Assembly: GCA_001596155.1 (NCBI GenBank)
Contig: CP014771.1
Coordinates: 744,001-808,000, forward strand
DNA length: 64,000 bases
Source of the DNA: Hymenobacter psoromatis
GTDB taxonomy: Bacteria > Bacteroidota > Bacteroidia > Cytophagales > Hymenobacteraceae
Direction of reading: 5' to 3'
The first letter of the stretch is position 1, and every line of letters starts with the position of its first letter. Below are positions 15,215-23,973 of this stretch, in pieces. The position numbers were made by a program, and so were the translations under genes. The notes under the pieces are model-generated. The model was not told the DNA's origin and did no database searches. It saw only the letters and a program-made list of their open reading frames with translations.

Positions 15215-18200
15215 TTGTCTGATTCGCCCCACGCCCGCCTCGCCGCTTTAGCCGACCCCACCGCCGCGCCCGCCGACGGGCTGCCGCGCCTGCGCAAGCT
15301 GCTCGAAAGCCTGCTGCGGGCCGACTACAAGCGCCGCAAAGCGCCGTTTGGCAACCTGTTTCAGGCCATCGGCGGCGCTTGCTACGCCCTGGAGCTGGAC
15401 TCCGGCCTGCGCGCCCGCCTGCAGGACCTGCGCGTGGCGGCCAACCTGGTGCTGCACGAAAGCTACCCTGGCACCGCCGCCGAGGTAGCCGCCGGCTTCG
15501 CGGCCGTGGCCGAATTGTTGGAGGCCCTCACCGGCGAGCCCTACGCCGGCCCTACCCCCCCCGCCGCGCCCGAAGCGGCCCGCCTTGCCGGCCCTACCCC
15601 CCCCGTCCGGCCCGATGCTGCCGAGGGATTTGCCGCCGACCCGCGCGCCGTGTGGCGGGTGCAGGTAGTGCACGCCGACCTGGCCAGCGGCGCGATTACC
15701 GTCGAAATGAGCACGCCCGCCGACGGCCGGCCGGCCGGGCCATTTCAGCTGGTGCTGCCCGAAGCCTACGAAACCCTGCTGCTGCCGGCCGCCGCGCTGC
15801 ACCCGGCCCTCAACCTCATCGGTCCGGCGCGGCTGCCCGATGGCCGCGTGCGCCCGCGCCGCGTGGTGCTGGAGCCCGACTATCTCATCAGCGTAACCAC
15901 GCTGGCCGAGTGCGCGCAGCGCGACGGCACCTTTGGCGAGCTGGCCCTGCTGAAATCGTTTTTGCCCGATGAAACCTCGCGCTCGCTGGTGGTCGGCAAC
16001 CTGGTCAACCGCCTGCTCGATGAGGAAGTGAGCCACGCGGCCAACCAGGTTCCTGGTTCCTTGTTTCCAGTGCCTGGTTTGAATGACGGCCAGGAACCAG
16101 GGACCAGGGACCAGGAACCAGGGACTAAAGAAGCACCAAGCACCAAGCACCAAGTACCAAGCACTGACTTCGACCTGGAGCACTTTCTCACCAAAAAGCT
16201 TTTTCGGGCCGAGCCGCTGACGCTGAGCACGTTGCCCGAGTTTCAGACCCGCACCGGCGTGCCTGAGCTGCTGAACGACCTGCGCCGGCACCACCGCACG
16301 CTGCGGCAGGCGCAGCGGCAGGGCTTCGTGGCGGGTTCGCGCAGCGGCTACCAGCAGCAGCCCCTGCGCCTGGCCGATTGCTTTCTCGAACCCACTTTTC
16401 TGTCGGCCACCTACGGCCTGCAAGGTCGCCTCGACCTGCTGCACGAAAGCCCCACCGGCTACGACCTGGTGGAGCTGAAAAGCTCGGTGAAAGTGCCCGT
16501 GGCCGAGCCCTGGACCAATCACGCCGCCCAGGCCCAGCTCTACCGTTTATTGTTGGAATCGGTGTTCGGGGCCGATGGCGAAACGGCCGGCCGAGGCCGC
16601 ACGAGCATTTTATATTCTAATGCGGCTGAGGACCAACCGGCCGTGCGCCCGGTGCTGCAAAACCTGGCCCTCGTGGACCAGTTGTTGGCCGCCCGCAACC
16701 AGCTTGTGGGCCTCGAATTGCAATTGGCCCGCGCCACCGGCCCCGGCCAGACGGCTGCCCTGCTGGCCCCCGTGCTGCGCCCCAACCTGGCCGCCGTGCC
16801 AAGTTTCAACCGCGAAAAAGCCGAAAAAACCGCCAACGTGTGGAGCGCCGCTGACCGCACCGAGCGCGCCTATTGCCTGGAGCTGACCCGCTTCGCGGCC
16901 CGCGAAATGCGCCTGGCTTTGCTCGGCGAAGAGGGCCGACCCGGCGACGCCGGCGGCCAGGCCGGCCTTTGGCTATTGCCGCAGGCCCGCAAGCACCAGA
17001 ATTTCAGCCTGCTCGATGAGCTGGAATTAATCGAAGACCACAGCAACGCCCCCGACGATGCCCGCGCCGGCCTGGGTCCGCACCTCATCTTCCAGCGCCC
17101 GGTGGGGGGTAGGGAAGTGAATTTTCGGGCCGGCGACACGCTCATTCTGTATCCGAGGCGGGTAGGGGCGGGGCTTGCCCCCGCCCAGGCGTCAGAACCA
17201 GCGGGGCCGGACGACCCCCACGCAGCAACAACGACGGGCGGGGACAAGCCCCGCCCCTACAGCTTATCCGTCCTCGATGCGCAGGTCGTCAAGGTGACCC
17301 TCGCCGAGGACCTGGCCGCCGACGGGCGGGTAGTGCTGGCCGTGCGCAACCGCCGGCTGGCCCCGCGCTACTTGCTCGGCCACTCGCACTGGGCCCTGGA
17401 GCCCGACACGTATGACACCTTTCGGCGCGAGTGGGCGGGGCTGACCAGCTTCCTGAGCCTGCCGCCGGCGCGCCGCCGCCAATTGCTGGCCCGCACTGCG
17501 CCGCGCCCGCCCGAGGGCTGGGACGCCGCCCGCCCTACCCCCGCCACGGCGGCCGAAGCGGTGGTGGCCCGCGCCCTGGCCGCGCCCGACTGGTTCGTGC
17601 TCTGCGGCCCGCCCGGCACCGGCAAAACCCGCTCGGTGCTGCGCGAGCTGGCTATTCGGCTTGTGGCGGAGGATAAAAACACGCTGCTGGCTGCCTATAC
17701 CAACCGCGCGGTGGACGAAATCTGCGAGCAATTAATAGATGCCGGCTTGCCGTTTATTCGCATCGGCTCGCGGCTGGGCACCTCGCCGGCTTACCGGCCG
17801 TATTTGCTGGATAACATGATTCGCGACCTGCCCACCCGCCAGATGGTGCGGGCGCGGCTTACCAATACGCCGCTCTACGTGGGCACCATCAGCAGCCTGC
17901 TGGGCCGGCCCGAGCTATTTCAATTGAAGAATTTTGACGTAGCCGTGGTGGACGAGGCCAGCCAGGTGCTCGAAGGCCCGATGCTGGCTTTATTGGCCAA
18001 GGCCAAGAAATTTATCCTCATCGGCGACCACCGCCAGCTGCCGGCCGTGGTGACCCAGGAGGCCGAAACCAGCGCCGTGGCGCCCGCCGTGGCCGAGCTG
18101 CTGCGCGAGCAATTGGGCCTCACCAACCTGCGCAACTCGTATTTCGAGCGCCTGTTTCGGCGCGCCGAGGCGCAGTGGCCCTATGCCCACGGCACGCTCG

Positions 18201-18853
18201 CCAACCAGTACCGCGCCCACGCCGAGCTGGCCGCGCTCGTCAACGATGACTTCTACGGCGGCCAATTGCGCAGCCCCATGCCCTGGCAGCACGCTAGCCT
18301 CAACCCCAACGCCTGGGCCCCGGCCGTTGATGCCTTTGGGGAAGCGCTGCGCCGCCAGCGGCTCGTGTTCGTGCCCACCCGCCGCCAGCCCGACGATTTT
18401 TCGCAAAAGGAATCGAGCCAGGAAGCCGAGCTGGCCGCCCGCGCCGCGCTGCAAGTGGCGCAGGGCTACGGCGCTGCTTTCGACCCGGATATGACGCTGG
18501 GCATCATTGCCAGCTACCGCAACCAGGCGGCCCGCATCCGCGCTAGACTGGCCCAGCTGGCCCAGGAACACGATTTGCCGCAACTGGCCCAGGTTAGCGT
18601 CGATACCGTGGAGCGCTACCAGGGCTCGCAGCGCGAGGTGATTATCGTGAGCTTCTGCTGCCACCACGAGCACCAGTTGGAGCTGATGGTATCGCCCGAC
18701 GAAACCGGCCAGGTGGACCGCAAGCTCAACGTGGCCGTGACGCGGGCGCGGCAGCAGCTGATTTTGCTAGGCAATGAGTTGGTGTTGCAGCGGGCCCCGC
18801 ACCACGCGGCGCTGCTGGAGCGCGTGCGCGCGGGCGGCGGCTGGGTAGCGTAG
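15215..18853 (+). CDS. Dna2-like SF1 helicase with PD-(D/E)XK nuclease domain
   Basis: 1212 residues. An in-frame stop lies just upstream, so the TTG at 15215 is the only early start. Around residues 400-425 a RecB-type nuclease core is visible (LQGRLDLL, YDLVELKSS). The SF1B helicase follows: Walker A CGPPGTGKTRSVLRELAIRL (about 795), VVDEASQVLEGPMLALL (about 910), ILIGDHRQLPAVV, LANQYRAHAELAALVNDDF, DTVERYQGSQREVIIVSF and LNVAVTRARQQLILLG. This suggests an end-processing enzyme in DNA repair or replication. Two repeat-derived insertions interrupt the protein in frame: an EPGT-rich tract (about residues 279-317) and a 99-bp palindrome (about 650-682). Confidence 0.85.
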   Translation: MSDSPHARLAALADPTAAPADGLPRLRKLLESLLRADYKRRKAPFGNLFQAIGGACYALELDSGLRARLQDLRVAANLVLHESYPGTAAEVAAGFAAVAELLEALTGEPYAGPTPPAAPEAARLAGPTPPVRPDAAEGFAADPRAVWRVQVVHADLASGAITVEMSTPADGRPAGPFQLVLPEAYETLLLPAAALHPALNLIGPARLPDGRVRPRRVVLEPDYLISVTTLAECAQRDGTFGELALLKSFLPDETSRSLVVGNLVNRLLDEEVSHAANQVPGSLFPVPGLNDGQEPGTRDQEPGTKEAPSTKHQVPSTDFDLEHFLTKKLFRAEPLTLSTLPEFQTRTGVPELLNDLRRHHRTLRQAQRQGFVAGSRSGYQQQPLRLADCFLEPTFLSATYGLQGRLDLLHESPTGYDLVELKSSVKVPVAEPWTNHAAQAQLYRLLLESVFGADGETAGRGRTSILYSNAAEDQPAVRPVLQNLALVDQLLAARNQLVGLELQLARATGPGQTAALLAPVLRPNLAAVPSFNREKAEKTANVWSAADRTERAYCLELTRFAAREMRLALLGEEGRPGDAGGQAGLWLLPQARKHQNFSLLDELELIEDHSNAPDDARAGLGPHLIFQRPVGGREVNFRAGDTLILYPRRVGAGLAPAQASEPAGPDDPHAATTTGGDKPRPYSLSVLDAQVVKVTLAEDLAADGRVVLAVRNRRLAPRYLLGHSHWALEPDTYDTFRREWAGLTSFLSLPPARRRQLLARTAPRPPEGWDAARPTPATAAEAVVARALAAPDWFVLCGPPGTGKTRSVLRELAIRLVAEDKNTLLAAYTNRAVDEICEQLIDAGLPFIRIGSRLGTSPAYRPYLLDNMIRDLPTRQMVRARLTNTPLYVGTISSLLGRPELFQLKNFDVAVVDEASQVLEGPMLALLAKAKKFILIGDHRQLPAVVTQEAETSAVAPAVAELLREQLGLTNLRNSYFERLFRRAEAQWPYAHGTLANQYRAHAELAALVNDDFYGGQLRSPMPWQHASLNPNAWAPAVDAFGEALRRQRLVFVPTRRQPDDFSQKESSQEAELAARAALQVAQGYGAAFDPDMTLGIIASYRNQAARIRARLAQLAQEHDLPQLAQVSVDTVERYQGSQREVIIVSFCCHHEHQLELMVSPDETGQVDRKLNVAVTRARQQLILLGNELVLQRAPHHAALLERVRAGGGWVA
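16049..16165 (+). repeat. In-frame CCAGGAACCAGGGA short-repeat tract inside the helicase gene
   Basis: GGTTCCTGGTTCC, then iterations of GGAACCAGGGACC and AGCACCAAGCACC, encode a low-complexity linker (QEPGTRDQEPGTKEAPSTKH). Similar AACCAGGAACC units occur in the intergenic region at about 35093-35165. Confidence 0.7.
17162..17260 (+). repeat. In-frame copy of the GTAGGG-GCGGGGCTTGCC palindromic element
   Basis: Arms GTAGGGGCGGGGCTTGCC... and ...GGACAAGCCCCGCCCCTAC differ at one position. The length is 99 bp, exactly 33 codons, and the reading frame is kept. Family copies lie at 24927-25014, 30029-30117 and 35768-35855. Confidence 0.85.
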
Positions 18854-18876
18854 TGAGCCGCCGCGCCTGTTCAGTA

Positions 18877-18910
18877 ACTGCTGTTACGCCCCGTTGCGTA
18901 ACAGCAGTTC
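18877..18910. terminator. Hairpin after the helicase-nuclease gene
   Basis: AACTGCTGTTACG pairs with CGTAACAGCAGTT around CCCCGTTG. A second imperfect palindrome, GAAGCTGTTTAG to CTAAACAGCTTC, follows at about 18919-18971. It probably ends the upstream transcript although no T-run is present. Confidence 0.5.
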
Positions 18911-19088
18911 AGTAATTGAAGCTGTTTAGAAAGGGCAGCCCGCCGCGAACGCCTACTCCCTAAACAGCTTCATTATCTTGCTGCCCGGTGCTCGCGGCGG
19001 TGAGGCAATTAAATTGCGTTCTGTCGCCCGCTTGGCTTTGGCTTTGGCCGCTGGCCTTATCCGTCCCTACCCCCTCATTTTCTTCCGC

Positions 19089-19610
19089 ATGACGACCCTT
19101 TTTTCCTGGCTGGCTACGGGCCTGCTGCTGGCCACCTGCGCCACCGCGCACGCGCAAACCGCGCCCGCATTGCCCGCCGCCGGCCCCGCGCCGGCCCTAC
19201 CCGCCCCCGACGCGGCAGTAGCCGCCAAAGCCGCGCAATTTGTAGGCGCGCCGGCCACCAAGAAGCACTACCGGGCCGTGTATCAGCTTGATAGCGACGA
19301 CCCCAAGCTCATCAACAAAACGCTGCACAACATGCAGAACGCCCTCAACGACCCGCGCCTCCAGGGCAAGCTGGAGCTGGAATTGGTCGTGTTCAGCGGC
19401 GGCACGATGGCCTTTAAAAAGGACCAGCCTTACGAAGCCGACGTGCTGGCCCTGCAACGGGCGGGCGTGGTCTTGGCCCAGTGCCAGAACTCGCTGAATG
19501 CCTACAAGCTCACCAAGGCCGACATGCTGCCCTACATCTCGGTGGTGCCCACCGGCAACGGCGAGCTGATAATCCGGCAGGCCGATGGCTGGGTGCTGGT
19601 GCATCCGTAG
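19089..19610 (+). CDS. DsrE-family-like exported protein
   Basis: 173 residues from the ATG at 19089, which opens a signal peptide (MTTLFSWLATGLLLATCATA, then HAQ). The rest resembles DsrE/DsrF-like folds: HYRAVYQLDSDDPKLINKTL, HNMQNALNDPRLQGKLELEL, VVFSGGTMAFKK, GVVLAQCQNSLNAYKL. The Cys in AQCQNSL sits where DsrE proteins carry a conserved cysteine. The role is unknown; sulfur or redox handling is only suggested by the family. Confidence 0.7.
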   Translation: MTTLFSWLATGLLLATCATAHAQTAPALPAAGPAPALPAPDAAVAAKAAQFVGAPATKKHYRAVYQLDSDDPKLINKTLHNMQNALNDPRLQGKLELELVVFSGGTMAFKKDQPYEADVLALQRAGVVLAQCQNSLNAYKLTKADMLPYISVVPTGNGELIIRQADGWVLVHP

Positions 19611-19630
19611 CGGCGGCGGGGGGTAGGGGG

Positions 19631-20242
19631 TTACTCAAACCGCAGGGCGTGAAACGCCGCCTCGTCCGGCGTAGCGGCCCGCATCAGGTCATTGATAGCC
19701 TCGCGCTTATTGAACAGGTAAAAGCAGTATGCATCGGCCACGTCGCGCTTGTGCAGCGCTACTACCATGCAGTATTTATAGCCGGGCGCAAACTGCCGGG
19801 CGGGCGCAACCAGCGTCGTGCCGCCCCAGTCGGCCCGAAACTCCCGCCGCATGGCTTCCACCGGAAAGTCATCGACTTTCGGAAACTGCCCGCCCGCGAT
19901 ATTGGCCACCACCGTTAGCAGCAGCGTGGGATATAACTCGTTGGGGTCCACCATGTCGCTGTTCTTCTGTTTCTTAGCGCGGTGATACTCAGCCAGCAGC
20001 GGGCCGAGCGGCTGGATGGCGTAGCGCACTTCCAGGCCCTTGCCGGCGAAGCGCACGGCGTAGGCGTAGCTCATTTGGGCGTTGGCCACTACCGGCACCG
20101 GCACCGCGCCGGCCGGCCGCCGAAACCGCAAGTGGCTGGCGGTGAGCTGGCGTTGGAAAGCGGCTGGCAGCGGGGGCGCGGCTGGGGGCGATTGACTGGC
20201 CAGCGCGGCGGCGAACAGGCTGATGACTAGCGAAGAAAGCAT
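19631..20242 (-). CDS. Exported hypothetical protein
   Basis: 203 residues from the ATG at 20242, chosen for its leader (MLSSLVISLFAAALASQSPP); the open frame continues upstream through sequence unlike protein. Conserved-looking parts include QMSYAYAVRFAGKGLEVRYA, DPNELYPTLLLTVVANIAGG and GYKYCMVVALHKRDVADAYC. No family recognised. It is convergent with the DsrE-like gene. Confidence 0.6.
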   Translation of the reverse strand: MLSSLVISLFAAALASQSPPAAPPLPAAFQRQLTASHLRFRRPAGAVPVPVVANAQMSYAYAVRFAGKGLEVRYAIQPLGPLLAEYHRAKKQKNSDMVDPNELYPTLLLTVVANIAGGQFPKVDDFPVEAMRREFRADWGGTTLVAPARQFAPGYKYCMVVALHKRDVADAYCFYLFNKREAINDLMRAATPDEAAFHALRFE

Positions 20243-20417
20243 AAGGCAGCGAAGGCGAAGGTCCGCGAAGCTACGCGTCGAAAGGCGGAAGCGCTGGCCC
20301 TGGGCCAAATCCGGCGCGCCGTAATTTCCACCCCAAACTTCGGATGCCGCCGCGCCGGCTGCGTATGCGGAACGACCGGCGACCCAGCCGCGCATTTCTC
20401 CCTCGCTCCTCCCTATT

Positions 20418-22976
20418 ATGGCAAAACTGCCTTTCCCAACGCCTGAATTCAACCCAACCGGCTTCGTGCGCGTGCGCGGTGCCCGCGAGCATAATCTGCA
20501 AAACATCGATGTCGCTATTCCGCGTGATGCCTTAGTCGTTTTCACCGGCGTGTCGGGCTCGGGCAAGTCCAGCCTGGCGTTCGGCACGCTCTACGCCGAG
20601 GCGCAGCGGCGCTACTTGGAGTCAGTGTCGCCCTACGCGCGGCGGCTGTTTCACCAATTATCAGTGCCCGAGGTGGACAGCATTGACGGGCTGCCGCCGG
20701 CCGTGGCTTTGCAACAGCAGCGCGGCGCGCCCACTACGCGCTCATCGGTGGGCTCGGTCACCACGCTGTCCAACCTCGTGCGAATGCTCTACTCGCGGGC
20801 CGGTGACTATCCTGAAGGCCAGGGTATTATCTACGCCGAAGCCTTCTCGGCCAACACGCCCGAGGGTGCCTGCCCACGCTGCCACGGCCTGGGCCGGGTG
20901 TACGAAGTAACGGAAGCCTCGATGGTGCCCGACCCCGCGCTCACCATCCGGGAGCGGGCCATCGCGGCCTGGCCCCAGGCCTGGGGCGGCCAGAACCAGC
21001 GCGATATTCTGGTGACGCTGGGCTACGACGTGGACCTGCCCTGGCGCGACTTGCCCCAACAGGACCGCGACTGGATTCTCTTCACCGATGAGCAGCCGGT
21101 GGTGCCGGTCTATCCCGGCTACTCGCCCGCCGAAACGCAGCGGGCTCTGAAAAGCAAAGAGCAGCCTAATTACATGGGCACGTTTTCAAGCGCCCGGCGG
21201 CACGTCCTATATACATTTGGAAACACCCAGAGCGCGCTCATGAAAAAGCGCGTGTTGCAGTACATGCTGAGCCAGGAGTGCCCGCTGTGCCACGGCAAGC
21301 GCCTGCGGCCCGAGTCGCTCAGCGTCACTTTCGCCGGCCTCGACATTGCCGATATGGCTCGCCTACCCCTCCAGCAAGTGGCGGCCCGGCTGCGGCCCTT
21401 TGCCGAGGGCACGGCCGGCGCGCAAAAGCACGACAAAGCCCACCCCGAGCAGGCCGAAGTGACGCGTCGCATCACCCAAGACCTGTGCGCCCGCCTGGCG
21501 GTGCTACTCGACCTGGGCCTCGGCTACCTGGCCCTGGAGCGCAGCACGCCCACGCTCTCGCCCGGCGAGCTGCAACGCCTGCGGCTGGCTACCCAGCTCT
21601 ATTCCAACCTATTTGGCGTAGTGTACGTGCTCGATGAGCCCTCGGCCGGCCTGCACCCCGCCGATACTCAGGCGCTGTTGAAAGCGCTCGCCAGCCTCAA
21701 ACGAGCCGGCAACTCGCTCTTCGTAGTGGAGCATAACCTCGACGTGGTGCGCTGCGCCGACTGGCTCGTGGATGTCGGTCCCGCCGCCGGCGAGCAGGGC
21801 GGCCAGGTGCTTTACAGCGGCCCGCCCGCCGGCCTGGCCGCCGTCGAAAACTCGCAGACGCGCCAGTATCTGTTTGATACTGAAAAGATTGATTTTCCTA
21901 CCCCCCGCCCGCCCGTGGGCCGTCTGGAGCTGACTGGGGCCACCCGCCACAACCTGCACAATCTTGATGTGGCCTTTCCGCTGGGGGTGTTTACCACGGT
22001 TACGGGCGTGTCGGGCTCGGGTAAGTCCACGCTCGTGAGCCAGTTATTGGTAGAATTGATAAGCGAAGCCCTCGGAATGAAAGCCGACGAAGCCGAAGCC
22101 AGCGTGGGTGAAGCCGCCGAAGAAATCCTGGACCTGGCCGACCAGGGCGCAGCGGCCGAAGGCAAAATCACGGCCGGATTAGACCTCGTTAAGCGCCTCG
22201 TGCGCGTGGACCAGCAGCCCATCGGCCGCACGCCGCGCTCCAATATGGCTACTTACACGGGCCTGTTCGACCACGTGCGTAAGCTCTTTGCGGCCACGCC
22301 CGAAGCCAAAAAGAGGCGCTACGATGCCGGCCGCTTCTCCTTCAACGTGGCCAAGGGCCGCTGCGAAACCTGCCAAGGCGAGGGCTTTGTGATGGTCGAA
22401 TTGCTGTTTTTGCCCAGCGTGTATTCGCCCTGCCCCGCCTGCCACGGCGCGCGCTACAACGCCAAAACCCTCGAAATCAAGTGCCAGGATAAAAATATCG
22501 CCGAAGTGCTGCGCCTGACCGTGGATGAAGCCTGGGCTTTTTTCGCGGAGGAAGCCAGCGTGCGCCGCGCCCTCACGGTGTTGCGCGACGTGGGCCTGGG
22601 CTACCTGCGCCTCGGCCAGCCGGCCACCGAGCTGAGCGGCGGCGAGGCCCAGCGCATCAAGCTGGCCACCGAGTTGCAGCGCCAGGCCCGCGCCCACACC
22701 CTCTACGTGCTCGACGAGCCCACCACCGGCCTGCACCCCGCCGACGTCGAAAAGCTCCTCCTCCAGCTCAACGGCTTGGTCGAAGCCGGCCATTCCGTGC
22801 TGGTGGTGGAGCACGATATGCGCGTGGTCGCCGGCTCCGACTGGGTTATTGACATCGGCCCCGGCGCGGGTGAAGAAGGGGGTAGGGTGGTGGCCGCCGG
22901 CCCGCCCGCCGCAGTAGCCCAAAACGCGGCCAGCCGCACCGCCCCCTACCTGGCCCGCTTCCTGGCCGGGGGGTAG
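20418..22976 (+). CDS. UvrA-like excinuclease ATPase (short paralogue)
   Basis: 852 residues, shorter than the roughly 940 of canonical UvrA. Two ABC modules: Walker A GVSGSGKSSLAFGTLYAEAQ and GVSGSGKSTLVSQLLVELIS; signatures LSPGELQRLRLATQL (SGGE altered to SPGE) and LSGGEAQRIKLATEL; Walker B VLDEPSAGLHP and VLDEPTTGLHP. Zn modules are seen at CPRCHGLG, CPLCHGKR, CETCQGEG and CPACHGAR. UvrA recognises bulky DNA lesions. The short length and altered first signature point to the UvrA2/DrrC-like class linked to drug tolerance, so I give no symbol. The TAG stop lies in a GGGGGGTAGGG motif. Confidence 0.88.
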   Translation: MAKLPFPTPEFNPTGFVRVRGAREHNLQNIDVAIPRDALVVFTGVSGSGKSSLAFGTLYAEAQRRYLESVSPYARRLFHQLSVPEVDSIDGLPPAVALQQQRGAPTTRSSVGSVTTLSNLVRMLYSRAGDYPEGQGIIYAEAFSANTPEGACPRCHGLGRVYEVTEASMVPDPALTIRERAIAAWPQAWGGQNQRDILVTLGYDVDLPWRDLPQQDRDWILFTDEQPVVPVYPGYSPAETQRALKSKEQPNYMGTFSSARRHVLYTFGNTQSALMKKRVLQYMLSQECPLCHGKRLRPESLSVTFAGLDIADMARLPLQQVAARLRPFAEGTAGAQKHDKAHPEQAEVTRRITQDLCARLAVLLDLGLGYLALERSTPTLSPGELQRLRLATQLYSNLFGVVYVLDEPSAGLHPADTQALLKALASLKRAGNSLFVVEHNLDVVRCADWLVDVGPAAGEQGGQVLYSGPPAGLAAVENSQTRQYLFDTEKIDFPTPRPPVGRLELTGATRHNLHNLDVAFPLGVFTTVTGVSGSGKSTLVSQLLVELISEALGMKADEAEASVGEAAEEILDLADQGAAAEGKITAGLDLVKRLVRVDQQPIGRTPRSNMATYTGLFDHVRKLFAATPEAKKRRYDAGRFSFNVAKGRCETCQGEGFVMVELLFLPSVYSPCPACHGARYNAKTLEIKCQDKNIAEVLRLTVDEAWAFFAEEASVRRALTVLRDVGLGYLRLGQPATELSGGEAQRIKLATELQRQARAHTLYVLDEPTTGLHPADVEKLLLQLNGLVEAGHSVLVVEHDMRVVAGSDWVIDIGPGAGEEGGRVVAAGPPAAVAQNAASRTAPYLARFLAGG

Positions 22977-22996
22977 GGAGTGCCCGTGGCCAAAAG

Positions 22997-23098
22997 AGAA
23001 CGTTCTTCCGAGCTTGCCGAGGAATCTCGCCCGCATCGTTTGAATATCGTCTAACGATGCGGGCGAGATTCCTCGGCAAGCTCAGAAGGACGTTCTCT
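22997..23098. repeat. Long perfect hairpin between convergent genes
   Basis: AGAACGTTCTTCCGAGCTTG and AGGAATCTCGCCCGCATCGT pair with ACGATGCGGGCGAGATTCCT and CAAGCTCAGAAGGACGTTCT. Part of the AGAACGT-type intergenic hairpin family, here following the UvrA-like gene. Confidence 0.8.
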
Positions 23099-23111
23099 TT
23101 TGCTTATCTAC

Positions 23112-23402
23112 TCAACTTGCTTTTTGAAGCAGGCTACCCGTCAGCTTCTTCAATGCGGCCGTTTGGCTCCATTCGCGCAAGCGGTCCTGCACGGCCGGCG
23201 GCACGAACCGCGCGGCCACCACTTTGGCTAACGTGCTTAGCCCACGCGCTGCCAGCCACGAATCGCGCAATTGCCCCCGGAAGAAGCAGGCCGCGCCGCC
23301 GGCCGGCGCGTCTTCGGCGCAGGCGGCTAGCTGCAAGGAATTACCCGCAGTGGTGGCCGTCAGGGCCGAGGGCTGGGCGTAAGCGTAGGTTATTTCCGAC
23401 AT
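23112..23402 (-). CDS. Small hypothetical protein, possible SWIM-family N-terminal fragment
   Basis: 96 residues starting MSEITYAYAQPSALTATTAG, with QLAACAEDAPAGGAACFFRG and LSTLAKVVAARFVPPAVQDR. From memory this resembles the N-terminus of Bacteroidota SWIM zinc-finger proteins, which are far longer, so it could be a truncated relic. That link is weak. Confidence 0.45.
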   Translation of the reverse strand: MSEITYAYAQPSALTATTAGNSLQLAACAEDAPAGGAACFFRGQLRDSWLAARGLSTLAKVVAARFVPPAVQDRLREWSQTAALKKLTGSLLQKAS

Positions 23403-23567
23403 AGCTCAGAAAGGAGGGAGGGTAGGAATAGGGGAGTAAGCAGTTTTCGTTGAGCAAAGATGAGAAACTAAATCGATTTTTACTAAAAAAATTGGCAAAT
23501 AATTTTAGCAAATATTTCTCCTCCTTCCGCAACCCCGCTCGGTAGCAGCATTTCCCCTTGGTAAGCC

Positions 23568-23963
23568 TCACGGCCTACCCACCGCCCGCGTCATGGAGCG
23601 TCCGCGCGCATACTCCAACCCCAGCACCACGGCGGCCCCCAGCGTGTAGGCCAGCAGGTCGCCCCACTCAAACTGACTGCCCAGCACCAGCCGCGCCACC
23701 GGCGAATGCTGCCAACCCAGCCAGCGCAGCAGGTGCGCCAGCTGCGCCACTTCGATGGCGTAAGAAACCAGCAGCGCCACCGCCGCTACCCGGCCCGCCG
23801 GGGCGGACCACCCGCTTTTCAGCAGGCAGTACAGCAGGATAGTAGCCAGAAAATCACCCCCGTAAGGCCGCACGAAGCGGTCGTGGGCGAAGCTAGCGAT
23901 GCCGATTTCCACGGCCAGCAGCCCGGCCGCGAGCAGGAAATAGCGGGAGTGAAAGTGGGGCAT
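23568..23963 (-). CDS. DUF2809-family membrane protein
   Basis: 131 residues from the ATG at 23963 (MPHFHSRYFLLAAGLLAVEI). Four hydrophobic segments with the family landmarks FVRPYGGDFLATILLYCLLK, ALLVSYAIEVAQL and FEWGDLLAYTLGAAVVLGLE. Function unknown. It begins 10 bp after the stop of the MpaB-like gene, so both are likely one operon. Confidence 0.82.
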   Translation of the reverse strand: MPHFHSRYFLLAAGLLAVEIGIASFAHDRFVRPYGGDFLATILLYCLLKSGWSAPAGRVAAVALLVSYAIEVAQLAHLLRWLGWQHSPVARLVLGSQFEWGDLLAYTLGAAVVLGLEYARGRSMTRAVGRP

Positions 23964-23973
23964 GGGTAAGAAG

